A DNA stretch of 64,000 bases from Lachnospiraceae bacterium (GTDB lineage: Bacteria; Bacillota; Clostridia; Lachnospirales; Lachnospiraceae). Both the position numbers and the translations under genes were made by a program. Where the stretch lies: NCBI GenBank assembly GCA_021201665.1, contig JAJQEO010000023.1:43433-107432 (forward strand). The letters are read 5' to 3'. The notes beneath the pieces are model-generated. The model made no database searches. It was not told where the DNA came from and saw nothing but the letters and a program-made list of their open reading frames with translations. This document shows positions 26,232 to 34,826 of this stretch, in pieces (within the stretch, counting starts at the first letter, position 1; each line of letters starts with the position of its first letter).

Positions 26232-28259
26232 ATGGATCAGAAACTGGAGCGGATGAAGGAACTCTCCGCGATATTAAAAGAAGCGTCCAGGGCGTATTAT
26301 CAGGATGACACGGAGATTATGAGCAACCTGGATTACGACCGACTTTATGATGAGCTTCTGAGTCTTGAGAAGGAGACGGGGATTGTCATGGCAGACAGCC
26401 CGACGGTGACGGTCGGCTATGAGGCTCTGGATTCCCTGCCAAAGGAGCGGCACGAGTCGCCGATGCTTTCTCTGGATAAGACAAAATCTCCGGAAGATCT
26501 GGCCGCGTTTGCAGGGGAACATGAGATCCTGCTCTCGTGGAAGCTTGACGGACTGACCGTCGTGCTGACCTATCAGGACGGCAGCTTGGTAAAGGCGGTC
26601 ACGCGCGGCAATGGGGAAATCGGCGAGGTGGTCACCAACAACGCAAAGGTTTTCCAGAACATTCCTCTGCGTATTTCTTTCCGGGGCGAGCTCATTCTGC
26701 GTGGGGAGGCGGTTATCACCTACCCGGATTTTGAAAAAATCAATGAAGAGATTTCTGACGCGGACGCCCGCTATAAAAATCCGAGAAACCTCTGCAGCGG
26801 CTCGGTCCGTCAGCTCAATAATGAAATTACGGCAAAGCGGAAGGTGCGCTTTTTCGCATTTGCCCTGGTACGGGCAGATGGCGTGGATTTTGAGAATTCC
26901 CGCGGCAGGCAGATGGAATGGCTGAAGTCTCAGGGCTTCGAGACAGTGGAATACCGGAAAGTGACCGCGGCCGGGGTGCCGGAGGCGGTGGCTTATTTTG
27001 CAGAAAAAATACAGCATTACGAGGTACCCTCAGATGGGCTGGTGGCAATTTATGAAAATATTTCCTATGGTCAGTCTCTGGGGCGTACGGCGAAATTTCC
27101 ACGCGATTCGATTGCTTTTAAATGGAAGGATGAGACCAGAGAAACGATCCTGACGGGGATTGAGTGGAGTCCGTCGCGGACGGGCCTGATCAATCCGGTC
27201 GCCCTTTTTGAGCCGGTTGAGCTCGAAGGCAGTACAGTCAGCCGCGCGAGTGTCCACAATCTGAGTATTGTCAAGTCACTTGGGCTTGGTATAGGGGATC
27301 ATATCGTAGTCTACAAGGCAAACATGATTATCCCGCAGATCGCGGAAAACCTGACCAGGAGCGGCAATCTGGAAATTCCTTCCGTCTGTCCTGCGTGTGG
27401 CGGGCCGACACAGATCCGACGGATGGGGCAGCGCGACGCGAAAGGGAATGAAGGCATTTCTCCTGCGGAACCAGAAGGGGAGGCTGTTGAGACCCTTTAT
27501 TGCGTGAATGAGGAATGCAGCGCAAAAAAAATCAAGCTTTATACGCTGTTTGTCAGCCGCGACGCGCTGAACATTGAGGGTCTCTCCGAGGCGACTCTGG
27601 AGAAGCTGATCGGGCGTGGATTTCTCCATTCCTTCGCGGATATTTTTCATCTTTCTGATTACAGAGACGAGATTGTCGGGATGGAGGGGTTTGGTGATAA
27701 ATCCTGTGAAAATCTGATACGGAGCATTGAAAAAGCGCGCTCCACGACACTCCCCAGGCTGCTGTACGGCCTTGGTATTCCGAATATCGGGGTGGCGAAC
27801 GCGAAGCTGATCTGCCGTTTTTTTGATTACGATCTGGTACGGATACGCCAGGCTTCCGCCGAAGAGTTGTCCGAAATCGAAGGCCTGGGCGGCGTGATTG
27901 CCGCTTCTGTTGTGGATTATTTTGCAAATGAGAAAAACAAGCTGGCGCTGGACGCTCTGCTTGGAGAGCTTCAGATCGAAAAGCCGGCGGCAGACGACAC
28001 TGCGCAGAGTCTGGCAGGGAAAACATTTGTCGTCACAGGCAGCGTGGAGCATTTCGCAAACCGCAGTGAATTGAAGACATTTATTGAAGAGCGGGGCGGT
28101 AAGGTAACCGGATCTGTTACGGGGAAAACGGATTTTCTGATTAATAACGATACCATGTCCTCATCCTCTAAAAACCGCAAGGCGAAGGAGCTGGGGATTC
28201 CGATCCTTTCTGAGACGGATTTTCTGGCCATGTGCGGATCCCAAGATGAAGCCGGGTAA
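26232..28259 (+). CDS. ligA: NAD-dependent DNA ligase
   Basis: A 675-residue protein with the LigA order: adenylation domain with the nucleotidyl lysine K104 in KLDG, OB fold, a four-Cys zinc site (CPACGG and YCVNEEC), helix-hairpin-helix repeats, and a C-terminal BRCT domain (GKTFVVTGSVEHF). Some motifs differ from the common form: PMLSLDKTK and TRGNGEIGEVVT, where most LigA have DNAF-like and TRGDGxxGEDVT. These variants are typical of Lachnospiraceae enzymes, so this is probably the normal replicative ligase. It joins nicks using NAD. The gene is followed by a 26-bp tandem repeat and then metA. Confidence 0.96.
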   Translation: MDQKLERMKELSAILKEASRAYYQDDTEIMSNLDYDRLYDELLSLEKETGIVMADSPTVTVGYEALDSLPKERHESPMLSLDKTKSPEDLAAFAGEHEILLSWKLDGLTVVLTYQDGSLVKAVTRGNGEIGEVVTNNAKVFQNIPLRISFRGELILRGEAVITYPDFEKINEEISDADARYKNPRNLCSGSVRQLNNEITAKRKVRFFAFALVRADGVDFENSRGRQMEWLKSQGFETVEYRKVTAAGVPEAVAYFAEKIQHYEVPSDGLVAIYENISYGQSLGRTAKFPRDSIAFKWKDETRETILTGIEWSPSRTGLINPVALFEPVELEGSTVSRASVHNLSIVKSLGLGIGDHIVVYKANMIIPQIAENLTRSGNLEIPSVCPACGGPTQIRRMGQRDAKGNEGISPAEPEGEAVETLYCVNEECSAKKIKLYTLFVSRDALNIEGLSEATLEKLIGRGFLHSFADIFHLSDYRDEIVGMEGFGDKSCENLIRSIEKARSTTLPRLLYGLGIPNIGVANAKLICRFFDYDLVRIRQASAEELSEIEGLGGVIAASVVDYFANEKNKLALDALLGELQIEKPAADDTAQSLAGKTFVVTGSVEHFANRSELKTFIEERGGKVTGSVTGKTDFLINNDTMSSSSKNRKAKELGIPILSETDFLAMCGSQDEAG

Positions 28260-28275
28260 TTGTAAATCCGTACAT

Positions 28276-28379
28276 GAAATCTGTGGGATAAATCTTCGAA
28301 CGAAATCTATGGAGTGATTTTTCAAACGAAATCTGAGGATTATATTTACGGATGAAATCTAATAAAATCCCCGAGTCAA
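28276..28379 (+). repeat. Tandem array of four 26-bp units
   Basis: gaaatct recurs at 28276, 28302, 28328 and 28354, an exact 26-bp period, with weaker matching of the rest of each unit. It fills the ligA-metA gap. Confidence 0.8.
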
Positions 28380-28421
28380 ATTTACGGTTCTGGACATGTT
28401 GGGTAAAGGAGGAAGGCACGT

Positions 28422-29426
28422 ATGCCGATAAAAGTACAGAGCTCCCTTCCTGCGAAGGAAATACTGGAGCGTGAAAATATCTTTGTGATGGATGAAAATC
28501 TGGCGGTTCATCAGAACATCCGGCCGATTCATATCGCGATTCTGAATCTGATGCCGCTGAAGGAGGAGACAGAGCTGCAGCTTCTGCGCTCGCTCTCCAA
28601 TACGCCTCTTCAGGTTGAAGTCACCTTTGTAAAAGTCACCTCTCATGAGGCTAAAAATACCTCATTGAGCCATCTGAATCAGTTTTATGTCGAGTTTTCT
28701 GACATTAAATCCCGGCGTTTTGACGGGATGATTATCACGGGCGCCCCTGTGGAGCTGATGGAGTTTGAGGAGGTGGACTACTGGCAGGAGCTGACGGAAA
28801 TTATGGAGTGGACGAACATGCATGTGACCTCCACGATTTATCTCTGCTGGGCCGCGCAGGCGGGTCTTTACTATCATTACGGACTTCCCAAACGGCGTCT
28901 TGAGAAGAAAATGTTCGGCCTCTTCTGGCACCGGGTAAAAAACCGCAAAATCCCGCTGGTAAGAGGGTTTGACGACATGTTCCTGGCTCCGCATTCCCGC
29001 CATACGGAGGTGCCGATAGAGGAAATCCGCAGGGTAAAAGAAATTACAATCCTCGCGGAGTCCGATGAGGCAGGCCTTTTTCTGGCGATGGCAGACGGCG
29101 GCCGCAGGATTTTTATCATGGGACACCCAGAGTATGACCGCGTGACCCTCGATGGAGAATATCACAGGGATCTCGACAAAAACCTTCCGATTGAGATTCC
29201 GAAAAATTACTACAGGAATGACGATCCTTCTGTTAAGCCTTTGCTGATGTGGCGTTCCCACGCTAACAATCTCTACACAAACTGGCTGAATTATTACGTA
29301 TACCAGGCGACTCCGTATGACCTCATGGGGACCCCGGATTTTGATTATGTGTACAGCCAGCTGAGCCAGTGGAGTCCGCAGCACAATATGCAGAATCTGC
29401 CGGATGATTATGATTTTGTTATATGA
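28422..29426 (+). CDS. metAA: Homoserine O-acetyltransferase (MetA family)
   Basis: A 334-residue MetA-family acyltransferase opening methionine synthesis by acylating homoserine. The catalytic cysteine is C142 in YLCWAAQAG and the catalytic His lies in GHPEYD. Residue 111, the known acyl-CoA selectivity position, is Glu (TGAPVE), which in this family selects acetyl-CoA; succinyl-using enzymes have Gly there. Hence acetyltransferase is preferred over the older succinyltransferase name. A GGAGGAAGG ribosome site precedes the ATG. The stop codon abuts a 95-bp palindromic repeat, after which the purE promoter begins. Confidence 0.95.
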   Translation: MPIKVQSSLPAKEILERENIFVMDENLAVHQNIRPIHIAILNLMPLKEETELQLLRSLSNTPLQVEVTFVKVTSHEAKNTSLSHLNQFYVEFSDIKSRRFDGMIITGAPVELMEFEEVDYWQELTEIMEWTNMHVTSTIYLCWAAQAGLYYHYGLPKRRLEKKMFGLFWHRVKNRKIPLVRGFDDMFLAPHSRHTEVPIEEIRRVKEITILAESDEAGLFLAMADGGRRIFIMGHPEYDRVTLDGEYHRDLDKNLPIEIPKNYYRNDDPSVKPLLMWRSHANNLYTNWLNYYVYQATPYDLMGTPDFDYVYSQLSQWSPQHNMQNLPDDYDFVI

Positions 29427-29521
29427 TGATACAAGGGACACAAGGTCAGGAATGGAACGCTCGCGTTCCTGTTCCTGACTTTGGGGACCGTAGTATCATG
29501 TCCTTTTGTCGCTCGAATCAT
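29426..29521 (+). repeat. Palindromic dispersed element of about 95 bp, copy 1
   Basis: Runs from atgatacaagggacacaagg to cgctcgaatcat. Its first 74 bp are an imperfect long hairpin (gtcaggaatggaacgc against gcgttcctgttcctgac). The reverse complement is found at 41999-42093 with only a handful of differences. Both copies directly follow a gene's stop codon. Confidence 0.85.
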
Positions 29522-29533
29522 ATGAAAATGCAA

Positions 29534-29562
29534 TTGACAATCAGCCTGATAATCGGTAAGAT
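29534..29562 (+). promoter_or_regulatory. Promoter of the purEMND operon
   Basis: TTGACA, 17-bp spacer, TAAGAT, about 33 bp before the purE ATG. No room is left for a riboswitch or long leader. Confidence 0.7.
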
Positions 29563-29594
29563 GGATGAAAACGTGGAAGGAGAAGTAAATAGTT

Positions 29595-30095
29595 ATGGCA
29601 AAGGTTGGTATTGTAATGGGCAGTGATTCGGACATGCCTGTGATGAGGAAGGCAGCGGACATGCTGGAGAAATTTGGTATTGAGTATGAAATGACGATTA
29701 TTTCGGCTCATCGGGAGCCGGATGTATTTTTTGAATATGCGAAAAACGCGGAGGCGAAGGGCTTCAAGGTGATTATCGCCGGAGCGGGCATGGCCGCTCA
29801 TCTGCCGGGCATGTGCGCGGCGATTTTCCCGATGCCGGTGATCGGCATCCCCATGCACACGACTTCCCTCGGAGGAAGGGACTCTCTGTACTCGATTGTG
29901 CAGATGCCCACGGGGATCCCGGTGGCAACCGTAGCGATTAATGGCGGAGCGAATGCTGCGATTCTTGCGGCGAAGATGCTGGCGATCTCGGATACGGAGC
30001 TTTTACAGAAGGTAAAGGACTACGCTTCAGAACTGAAAGAACAGGTTGAGGCGAAGGACGCGCGACTGCAGGAGGTCGGCTACAAGGCGTATTGA
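29595..30095 (+). CDS. purE: N5-carboxyaminoimidazole ribonucleotide mutase
   Basis: A 166-residue class I PurE. The signatures GSDSDMPVM, SAHREPD and AGMAAHLPGM are present. It moves the carboxyl group in N5-CAIR to give CAIR, so a PurK should exist elsewhere in the genome. It opens a purine operon, with purM 57 bp downstream, then purN and purD close behind on the same strand. A GGAGAAG ribosome site lies before the ATG. Confidence 0.97.
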   Translation: MAKVGIVMGSDSDMPVMRKAADMLEKFGIEYEMTIISAHREPDVFFEYAKNAEAKGFKVIIAGAGMAAHLPGMCAAIFPMPVIGIPMHTTSLGGRDSLYSIVQMPTGIPVATVAINGGANAAILAAKMLAISDTELLQKVKDYASELKEQVEAKDARLQEVGYKAY

Positions 30096-30151
30096 CAGCG
30101 GACAGCTGCGTCGCGTTCGAAAACTGACAATTGATACGAGTGGAGGAAGAG

Positions 30152-31177
30152 ATGGATTACAAAAATGCAGGGGTAGATATTGAGGCTGGCTATCGATCCG
30201 TGGAGCTGATGAAGGAACATATCCGGAAAACGATGCGCCCGGAGGTGCTGACCAACATCGGCGGGTTTTCCGGCGCGTTTTCGATGGAAAAGATCAAACA
30301 GATGGAAAAGCCGACGCTTGTCTCCGGTACGGACGGAGTGGGTACGAAGCTGAAGCTGGCCTTCCTTCTGGATAAACATGATACGATCGGTATTGACTGT
30401 GTGGCGATGTGTGTCAATGACATTGCCTGCGCAGGCGGGGAGCCACTGTTTTTCCTGGATTATATTGCCTGCGGGAAGAATTATCCGGAGAAGATAGCCG
30501 AAATTGTCAGCGGTGTTGCCAGGGGCTGCGAAATGTCGGGAGCCGCGTTGATCGGCGGCGAAACGGCGGAGCATCCGGGACTGATGCCGGAGGATGAGTA
30601 TGATCTGGCCGGCTTTGCGGTTGGCGTAGTGGATGAGAAGGATCTGATCACCGGAGCGGATTTAAAAGACGGTGACGTTCTCCTTGGGATTGCCTCGTCC
30701 GGCGTCCACAGCAATGGCTTTTCACTGGTTCGTAAGGTATTTCCGATGGAAAAGGAAGCACTGGAGACCTGGTATGAGGAGCTGGGCGGCACACTTGGAG
30801 AGACCCTGCTGACACCGACCCGGATTTATGTAAAGGCGCTTCGCAATGTAAAAGAGGCATGCGTCCGCGTGAAGGCGTGCAGCCATATCACGGGCGGCGG
30901 ATTTTATGAAAATGTGCCGCGCATGCTTCCGGAAGGAAAGCGCGCGGTGATCCGCAAAGACAGCTACCCGGTTCCGGCAATTTTTGATTTGCTGAAGAAA
31001 AAAGGTGAAATTGAAGAATATATGATGTATAATACCTATAACATGGGCATTGGTATGGTTGTGGCAGTCGACCCGGCAGATAAAGAGACTGCGAAGTCTG
31101 CGATTCAGGCTGCGGGCGAGACGGTTTATGAGATCGGCGCGGTCGTAAATGGAGATAAAGGAGTAGACTTATGCTGA
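30152..31177 (+). CDS. purM: Phosphoribosylformylglycinamidine cyclo-ligase (AIR synthetase)
   Basis: A 341-residue PurM, the normal length. It carries the N-terminal [14 protein letters not shown], the ATP-binding [12 protein letters not shown], the substrate loop [18 protein letters not shown], and [12 protein letters not shown] in the second half. It forms aminoimidazole ribonucleotide, step five of purine synthesis. The ATG at 30152 follows GGAGGAAG; a TTG seven codons earlier has no ribosome site. The stop overlaps the purN start by 7 bp, indicating translational coupling. Confidence 0.97.
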   Translation: MDYKNAGVDIEAGYRSVELMKEHIRKTMRPEVLTNIGGFSGAFSMEKIKQMEKPTLVSGTDGVGTKLKLAFLLDKHDTIGIDCVAMCVNDIACAGGEPLFFLDYIACGKNYPEKIAEIVSGVARGCEMSGAALIGGETAEHPGLMPEDEYDLAGFAVGVVDEKDLITGADLKDGDVLLGIASSGVHSNGFSLVRKVFPMEKEALETWYEELGGTLGETLLTPTRIYVKALRNVKEACVRVKACSHITGGGFYENVPRMLPEGKRAVIRKDSYPVPAIFDLLKKKGEIEEYMMYNTYNMGIGMVVAVDPADKETAKSAIQAAGETVYEIGAVVNGDKGVDLC

Positions 31178-31794
31178 AGGCAGCAGTGATGGTATCCGGC
31201 GGCGGCACAAACCTGCAGGCGATTCTGGACGCGATCACGGATGGGAAAATTACAAACGCTGAGGTTGTCCTCGTGATCAGCAACAGCACAAAGGCGTTTG
31301 CTCTCGAACGGGCTAAAAAGGCCGGGATTCCGACCGCGTGTGTTACAAGGCGGCAGTATCCGGAGCCGGAAGCGTTTAATGCCGCGCTCCTCTCCCTTTT
31401 GCAGGAGTCCGGCGCGGATCTGGTCGTGCTGGCAGGGTGCCTGGTTGTAATTCCTCAGTGCGTGGTGGACGCCTTTCCAAACAGGATTATCAATATCCAC
31501 CCGGCGCTGATTCCATCCTTTTGCGGAACAGGCTGTTATGGTCTGAAGGTGCACGAGCAGGCGCTTGCGCGAGGGGTGAAGGTCACCGGAGCAACCGTAC
31601 ATTTTGTGGACGGAGGCACTGACACGGGGCCGATTATTTTGCAGAAAGCGGTCGAAGTGCGGCAGGATGATACGCCGGAAATTCTGCAGCGCAGAGTGAT
31701 GGAGGAAGCGGAATGGGTGATTCTGCCCCGGGCGATTGACCTGATCGCGAACGGGCGGGTACAGGTCACAGACGGGAGGGTGATTCTTTCCTGA
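31171..31794 (+). CDS. purN: Phosphoribosylglycinamide formyltransferase
   Basis: A 207-residue PurN with the N-terminal [14 protein letters not shown] motif, the catalytic triad region (N in [11 protein letters not shown] in that segment, and D in [10 protein letters not shown]), and the formyl-folate loop near [11 protein letters not shown]. It transfers a formyl group from 10-formyl-THF to GAR. It overlaps purM by 7 bp and lies 24 bp before purD, so all four genes are probably one transcript. Confidence 0.97.
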   Translation: MLKAAVMVSGGGTNLQAILDAITDGKITNAEVVLVISNSTKAFALERAKKAGIPTACVTRRQYPEPEAFNAALLSLLQESGADLVVLAGCLVVIPQCVVDAFPNRIINIHPALIPSFCGTGCYGLKVHEQALARGVKVTGATVHFVDGGTDTGPIILQKAVEVRQDDTPEILQRRVMEEAEWVILPRAIDLIANGRVQVTDGRVILS

Positions 31795-31818
31795 GGATGA
31801 TTGAAAGAGGAGGAATTT

Positions 31819-33090
31819 ATGAAAATTTTAATTGTGGGAAGCGGCGGCAGAGAACATGCGATCGCATGGAAGGTGGCACAGAGTCCGAAAGCGGAAAAGA
31901 TTTATTGTGCGCCGGGAAATGCCGGGATTGAGGAGTATGCGGAATGCGTACCCATCAAGGCGATGGAGTTTGAGCGTCTCGCGGCGTTTGCAAAGGAGCA
32001 TCAGGTCGACCTTACAGTGGTCGGCATGGACGATCCTCTGGTCGGCGGAATCGTAGATGTCTTTGAGGCAGAGGGACTGCGGGTCTTTGGCCCGAGGAAG
32101 AATGCGGCGATCCTGGAAGGGTCGAAGGCTTTTTCTAAGGATCTGATGAAAAAGTATGGAATCCCGACAGCTGCCTATGAAAGCTTTACGGATGCAGATG
32201 AGGCACTTCGTTATCTGGAGACGGCGAAATTTCCGATCGTGCTGAAAGCGGACGGCCTGGCGCTGGGCAAGGGCGTATTGATTTGTAATACTCTGGAGGA
32301 AGCAAAGGACGGAGTGCGGGAGATCATGCTGGACAAAAAATTCGGCATTGCCGGAAATTGCATGGTGGTGGAAGAGTTTCTGACCGGCCGCGAGGTATCG
32401 GTGCTTTCCTTCGTGGACGGAAAGGCGATACGCACCATGACCTCCGCACAGGATCATAAGCGAGCCGGAGATGGTGACACTGGTTTAAATACCGGCGGCA
32501 TGGGGACTTTTTCACCGAGTCCGTTTTATACAAAAGAGATTGATGATTTTTGCCAGAAGGCGATCTACCAGCCGACTGTTGATGCGATGGCGGCAGAGGG
32601 AAGACCGTTCCAGGGTGTTATTTTCTTCGGATTGATGCTGACCGCCGACGGGCCAAAGGTGCTCGAATACAACGCACGGTTTGGAGATCCGGAGGCTCAG
32701 GTCGTTCTTCCGCGCATGAGAACAGATATTGTAGAGGTATTCGAAGCCTGCGTGGACGGCACGCTCGACCAGATCAGTCTGGAGTTTGAAGATAACGCCG
32801 CGGTCTGCGTGGTGCTTGCTTCTGACGGTTATCCGGTTCAATATGAAAAGGGAAAGGCGATTGACGGACTGGATGCTTTTAAGGGCAGGGACGGTTATTA
32901 CGTATTTCACGCGGGTACCGCCAAAAAAGACGGGCGCATTGTGACGAACGGAGGACGAGTGCTGGGGGTAACTGCGAAGGGAGAGGATCTGAAGAGCGCC
33001 CGGACGAACGCGTATCAGGCCGTGGAATGGGTTTCCTTTGAAAATAAATATTTCCGGCATGATATTGGAAAGGCTATAGACGAGGCGTAA
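31819..33090 (+). CDS. purD: Phosphoribosylamine-glycine ligase
   Basis: A 423-residue ATP-grasp enzyme with the N-terminal VGSGGREHAIAWK, the ATP-grasp KADGLALGKGV, GLNTGGMGTFSPSPF and EYNARFGDPEAQVVLPR. It joins glycine to phosphoribosylamine to form GAR, the substrate of PurN next to it. The ATG at 31819 follows GAGGAGGAA. The order purE-M-N-D lacks purH and purF, which must lie elsewhere. A ribosome site for the next membrane protein gene follows closely, so readthrough is likely. Confidence 0.97.
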   Translation: MKILIVGSGGREHAIAWKVAQSPKAEKIYCAPGNAGIEEYAECVPIKAMEFERLAAFAKEHQVDLTVVGMDDPLVGGIVDVFEAEGLRVFGPRKNAAILEGSKAFSKDLMKKYGIPTAAYESFTDADEALRYLETAKFPIVLKADGLALGKGVLICNTLEEAKDGVREIMLDKKFGIAGNCMVVEEFLTGREVSVLSFVDGKAIRTMTSAQDHKRAGDGDTGLNTGGMGTFSPSPFYTKEIDDFCQKAIYQPTVDAMAAEGRPFQGVIFFGLMLTADGPKVLEYNARFGDPEAQVVLPRMRTDIVEVFEACVDGTLDQISLEFEDNAAVCVVLASDGYPVQYEKGKAIDGLDAFKGRDGYYVFHAGTAKKDGRIVTNGGRVLGVTAKGEDLKSARTNAYQAVEWVSFENKYFRHDIGKAIDEA

Positions 33091-33118
33091 TTGCAGAACA
33101 AAAAGAGGAGTATAAGTA

Positions 33119-34219
33119 ATGAGAATTCTGAAGATAAACAAAAATATGTTTCTGACGCTGGTTCTGGCGGTTTGCCTTCTGCTTGGAGGAATGAAGGCTC
33201 GGGCAGACAGTCTTTCCGCGGACAATTCCCTCTCATCTCTCGGGATTACAACAGAGGGAGCAACTGTCTCGCCGGAGTTTGCTTATGGGACGACTGTTTA
33301 TGATGTCACTGTCCCGGCGGGGACGACTTATCTGTCGCTCGACCCGACGCCCAGCAACAGTGCCGCATATATCGACAGCATCACAGGGCAGGAACTGACG
33401 GATGGAGCGGCTACGGTGTCTATCGTCGTTGTAGCGGAAAACGGCGATGCATATACGTACTATCTCTATGTCACAGCGGAAGAAGGTGAGGCAGCAGCCG
33501 AGACAGAGACGGAGGTGCAGACGGAGGCACAGACTGAGACGGAAGCCGAAACGGAGGATTCCCGCTATGTGAGTGTCGCGCGGGAGACTCTGGAAAACGC
33601 GGAAAATACGATTGCGACGCTGAAATCGGAGACGAGCTCTTACCGGGATCGAGTGAACCTTCTGATGAAGATCCTTTATGGAATGATCGGTCTCTGCGTC
33701 GTGCTTCTGTTTACCGTGATCAATCTTCTTCTGAAAAACAGTGACCGGAAATCGGAGCTGAATGCCTACCGCGAGATGGGGTATTCTCTGGAGCAGGAGG
33801 AACGGGAGCCGGATCGTGCGGCAAAGAAATCTGAAAAGAAAAAGTCCGAAAAGAAACAGAAGAAGAAAAAGGCTGCAAAGCCGGTGATTGTAGAGACAGG
33901 ACCCAGACAGTCTTCAAAGGAGCGGGAGGATGTTTCTTCGCGTGCATACAGCGAACGGAAGCAGGATGCTTATTCTGAGATGGATGAATTTGACCGTACC
34001 GGGAGGGACACTTTTTACGAGAAAGAACCGACCGCAGACGCAAGAATGACGGATGACCCCGCAACTGTGCCGAAGCCCGCCAGGGCGAAAAAGCAGATGA
34101 AGCAGATGCCGGAATACGAGTTACCAGGAGAAGCTGCCCGCTATGAGCCGAGAAAGAAGCCTCCGGTGGACGGCAGTGAAGATGATGGTGAGGTAGGGAT
34201 TGATTTTATCGATCTGTGA
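33119..34219 (+). CDS. Membrane protein with extracellular cadherin-like beta-sandwich domain
   Basis: A 366-residue protein. The signal-like N terminus (10-29) ends in ARADS; a cadherin-like domain (about 36-120) shows LSSLGITTEGATVSPEF and the repeat-end SIVVVAENGDAYTYYLYV. An acidic EAQTETEAET linker is followed by a short coiled segment, one membrane helix (about 182-203) and a cytoplasmic tail of about 160 residues that is strongly basic first (KKSEKKKSEKK) and then mixed. It therefore probably spans the membrane with the sandwich outside. Its function is unknown; the tail could bind nucleic acid or partner proteins. It is separated from purD by only 28 bp. Confidence 0.8.
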   Translation: MRILKINKNMFLTLVLAVCLLLGGMKARADSLSADNSLSSLGITTEGATVSPEFAYGTTVYDVTVPAGTTYLSLDPTPSNSAAYIDSITGQELTDGAATVSIVVVAENGDAYTYYLYVTAEEGEAAAETETEVQTEAQTETEAETEDSRYVSVARETLENAENTIATLKSETSSYRDRVNLLMKILYGMIGLCVVLLFTVINLLLKNSDRKSELNAYREMGYSLEQEEREPDRAAKKSEKKKSEKKQKKKKAAKPVIVETGPRQSSKEREDVSSRAYSERKQDAYSEMDEFDRTGRDTFYEKEPTADARMTDDPATVPKPARAKKQMKQMPEYELPGEAARYEPRKKPPVDGSEDDGEVGIDFIDL

Positions 34220-34260
34220 TGACAAAGTGCGAAGCTGCGTAGCAATTTGGTAACCATTCA

Positions 34261-34318
34261 GGACAGTACCTCGCACTTGCTGCGAGGTATGTACGAAAGT
34301 ATGCATCATAGCAATTTG
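34261..34318 (+). repeat. Third copy of the repeat seen at 5235 and 5304
   Basis: ggacagtacctcgcacttgc, continuing with a gcgaggtatgtacgaaagta palindromic half and catagcaattt; closest to the copy at 5304 in its tail. Confidence 0.55.
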
Positions 34319-34408
34319 CAGTATTTTGTCCATGGCAGAATCAAATCATAACACACGAGAAGGCCGGGATTTTCCTGCCGGATGATGCACAACAGGAGGC
34401 AGCAAGAA

Positions 34409-34798
34409 ATGTTGATAGAAATAGACTTTCAGAGTGAAGAGGCTCTGTATATGCAGCTGCGGAATCAGATTGTGATGATGATCGCCAGATCACTGATTCA
34501 GGAGGGAGACCCACTTCCATCCGTACGGCAGCTTGCAGGCGATATTGGCATCAACATGCACACAGTAAACAAAGCGTATTCGGTCCTGAGGGAGGAAGGA
34601 TTTGTAAGCATGGACCGCAGGCGCGGCGCAGTGATCGCGCTCAGCAAAGACCACGAGCGTGCCAGGGAAGAGCTTCGGGACCGTATGCGCGTCATGTTGG
34701 CGAAGAGTATTTGCAAAAGCATTCCCAGAGAAGAGATTCACACGATGGTAGACGAAATCTATGAAGAACTGCTTTCGGTGAACCTTCCTGTGGAATAA
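34409..34798 (+). CDS. Short GntR-family regulator (YtrA type)
   Basis: A 129-residue protein with the GntR winged helix: LYMQLRNQIVMMIARSLIQ, then GDPLPSVRQLAGDIGINMHT and VNKAYSVLREEGFVSMDRRR. The C-terminal part (about 55 residues) is too short for a ligand domain and fits the YtrA subgroup, which often controls ABC transporter or stress genes. The ATG at 34409 follows CAGGAGG. It lies 28 bp before clpC on the same strand and may control it; that is an inference from position, since in many Firmicutes clpC is controlled by CtsR, absent here. Confidence 0.88.
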   Translation: MLIEIDFQSEEALYMQLRNQIVMMIARSLIQEGDPLPSVRQLAGDIGINMHTVNKAYSVLREEGFVSMDRRRGAVIALSKDHERAREELRDRMRVMLAKSICKSIPREEIHTMVDEIYEELLSVNLPVE

Positions 34799-34826
34799 AA
34801 AGCTTTTGTAAAATTTGGAGGCTTTT

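Noticed and set aside
26232..28259. Inactive or second-copy LigA because of changed motifs
   Set aside because: The nucleotidyl Lys, zinc cysteines and BRCT are intact and the variants are the usual form in Lachnospiraceae.
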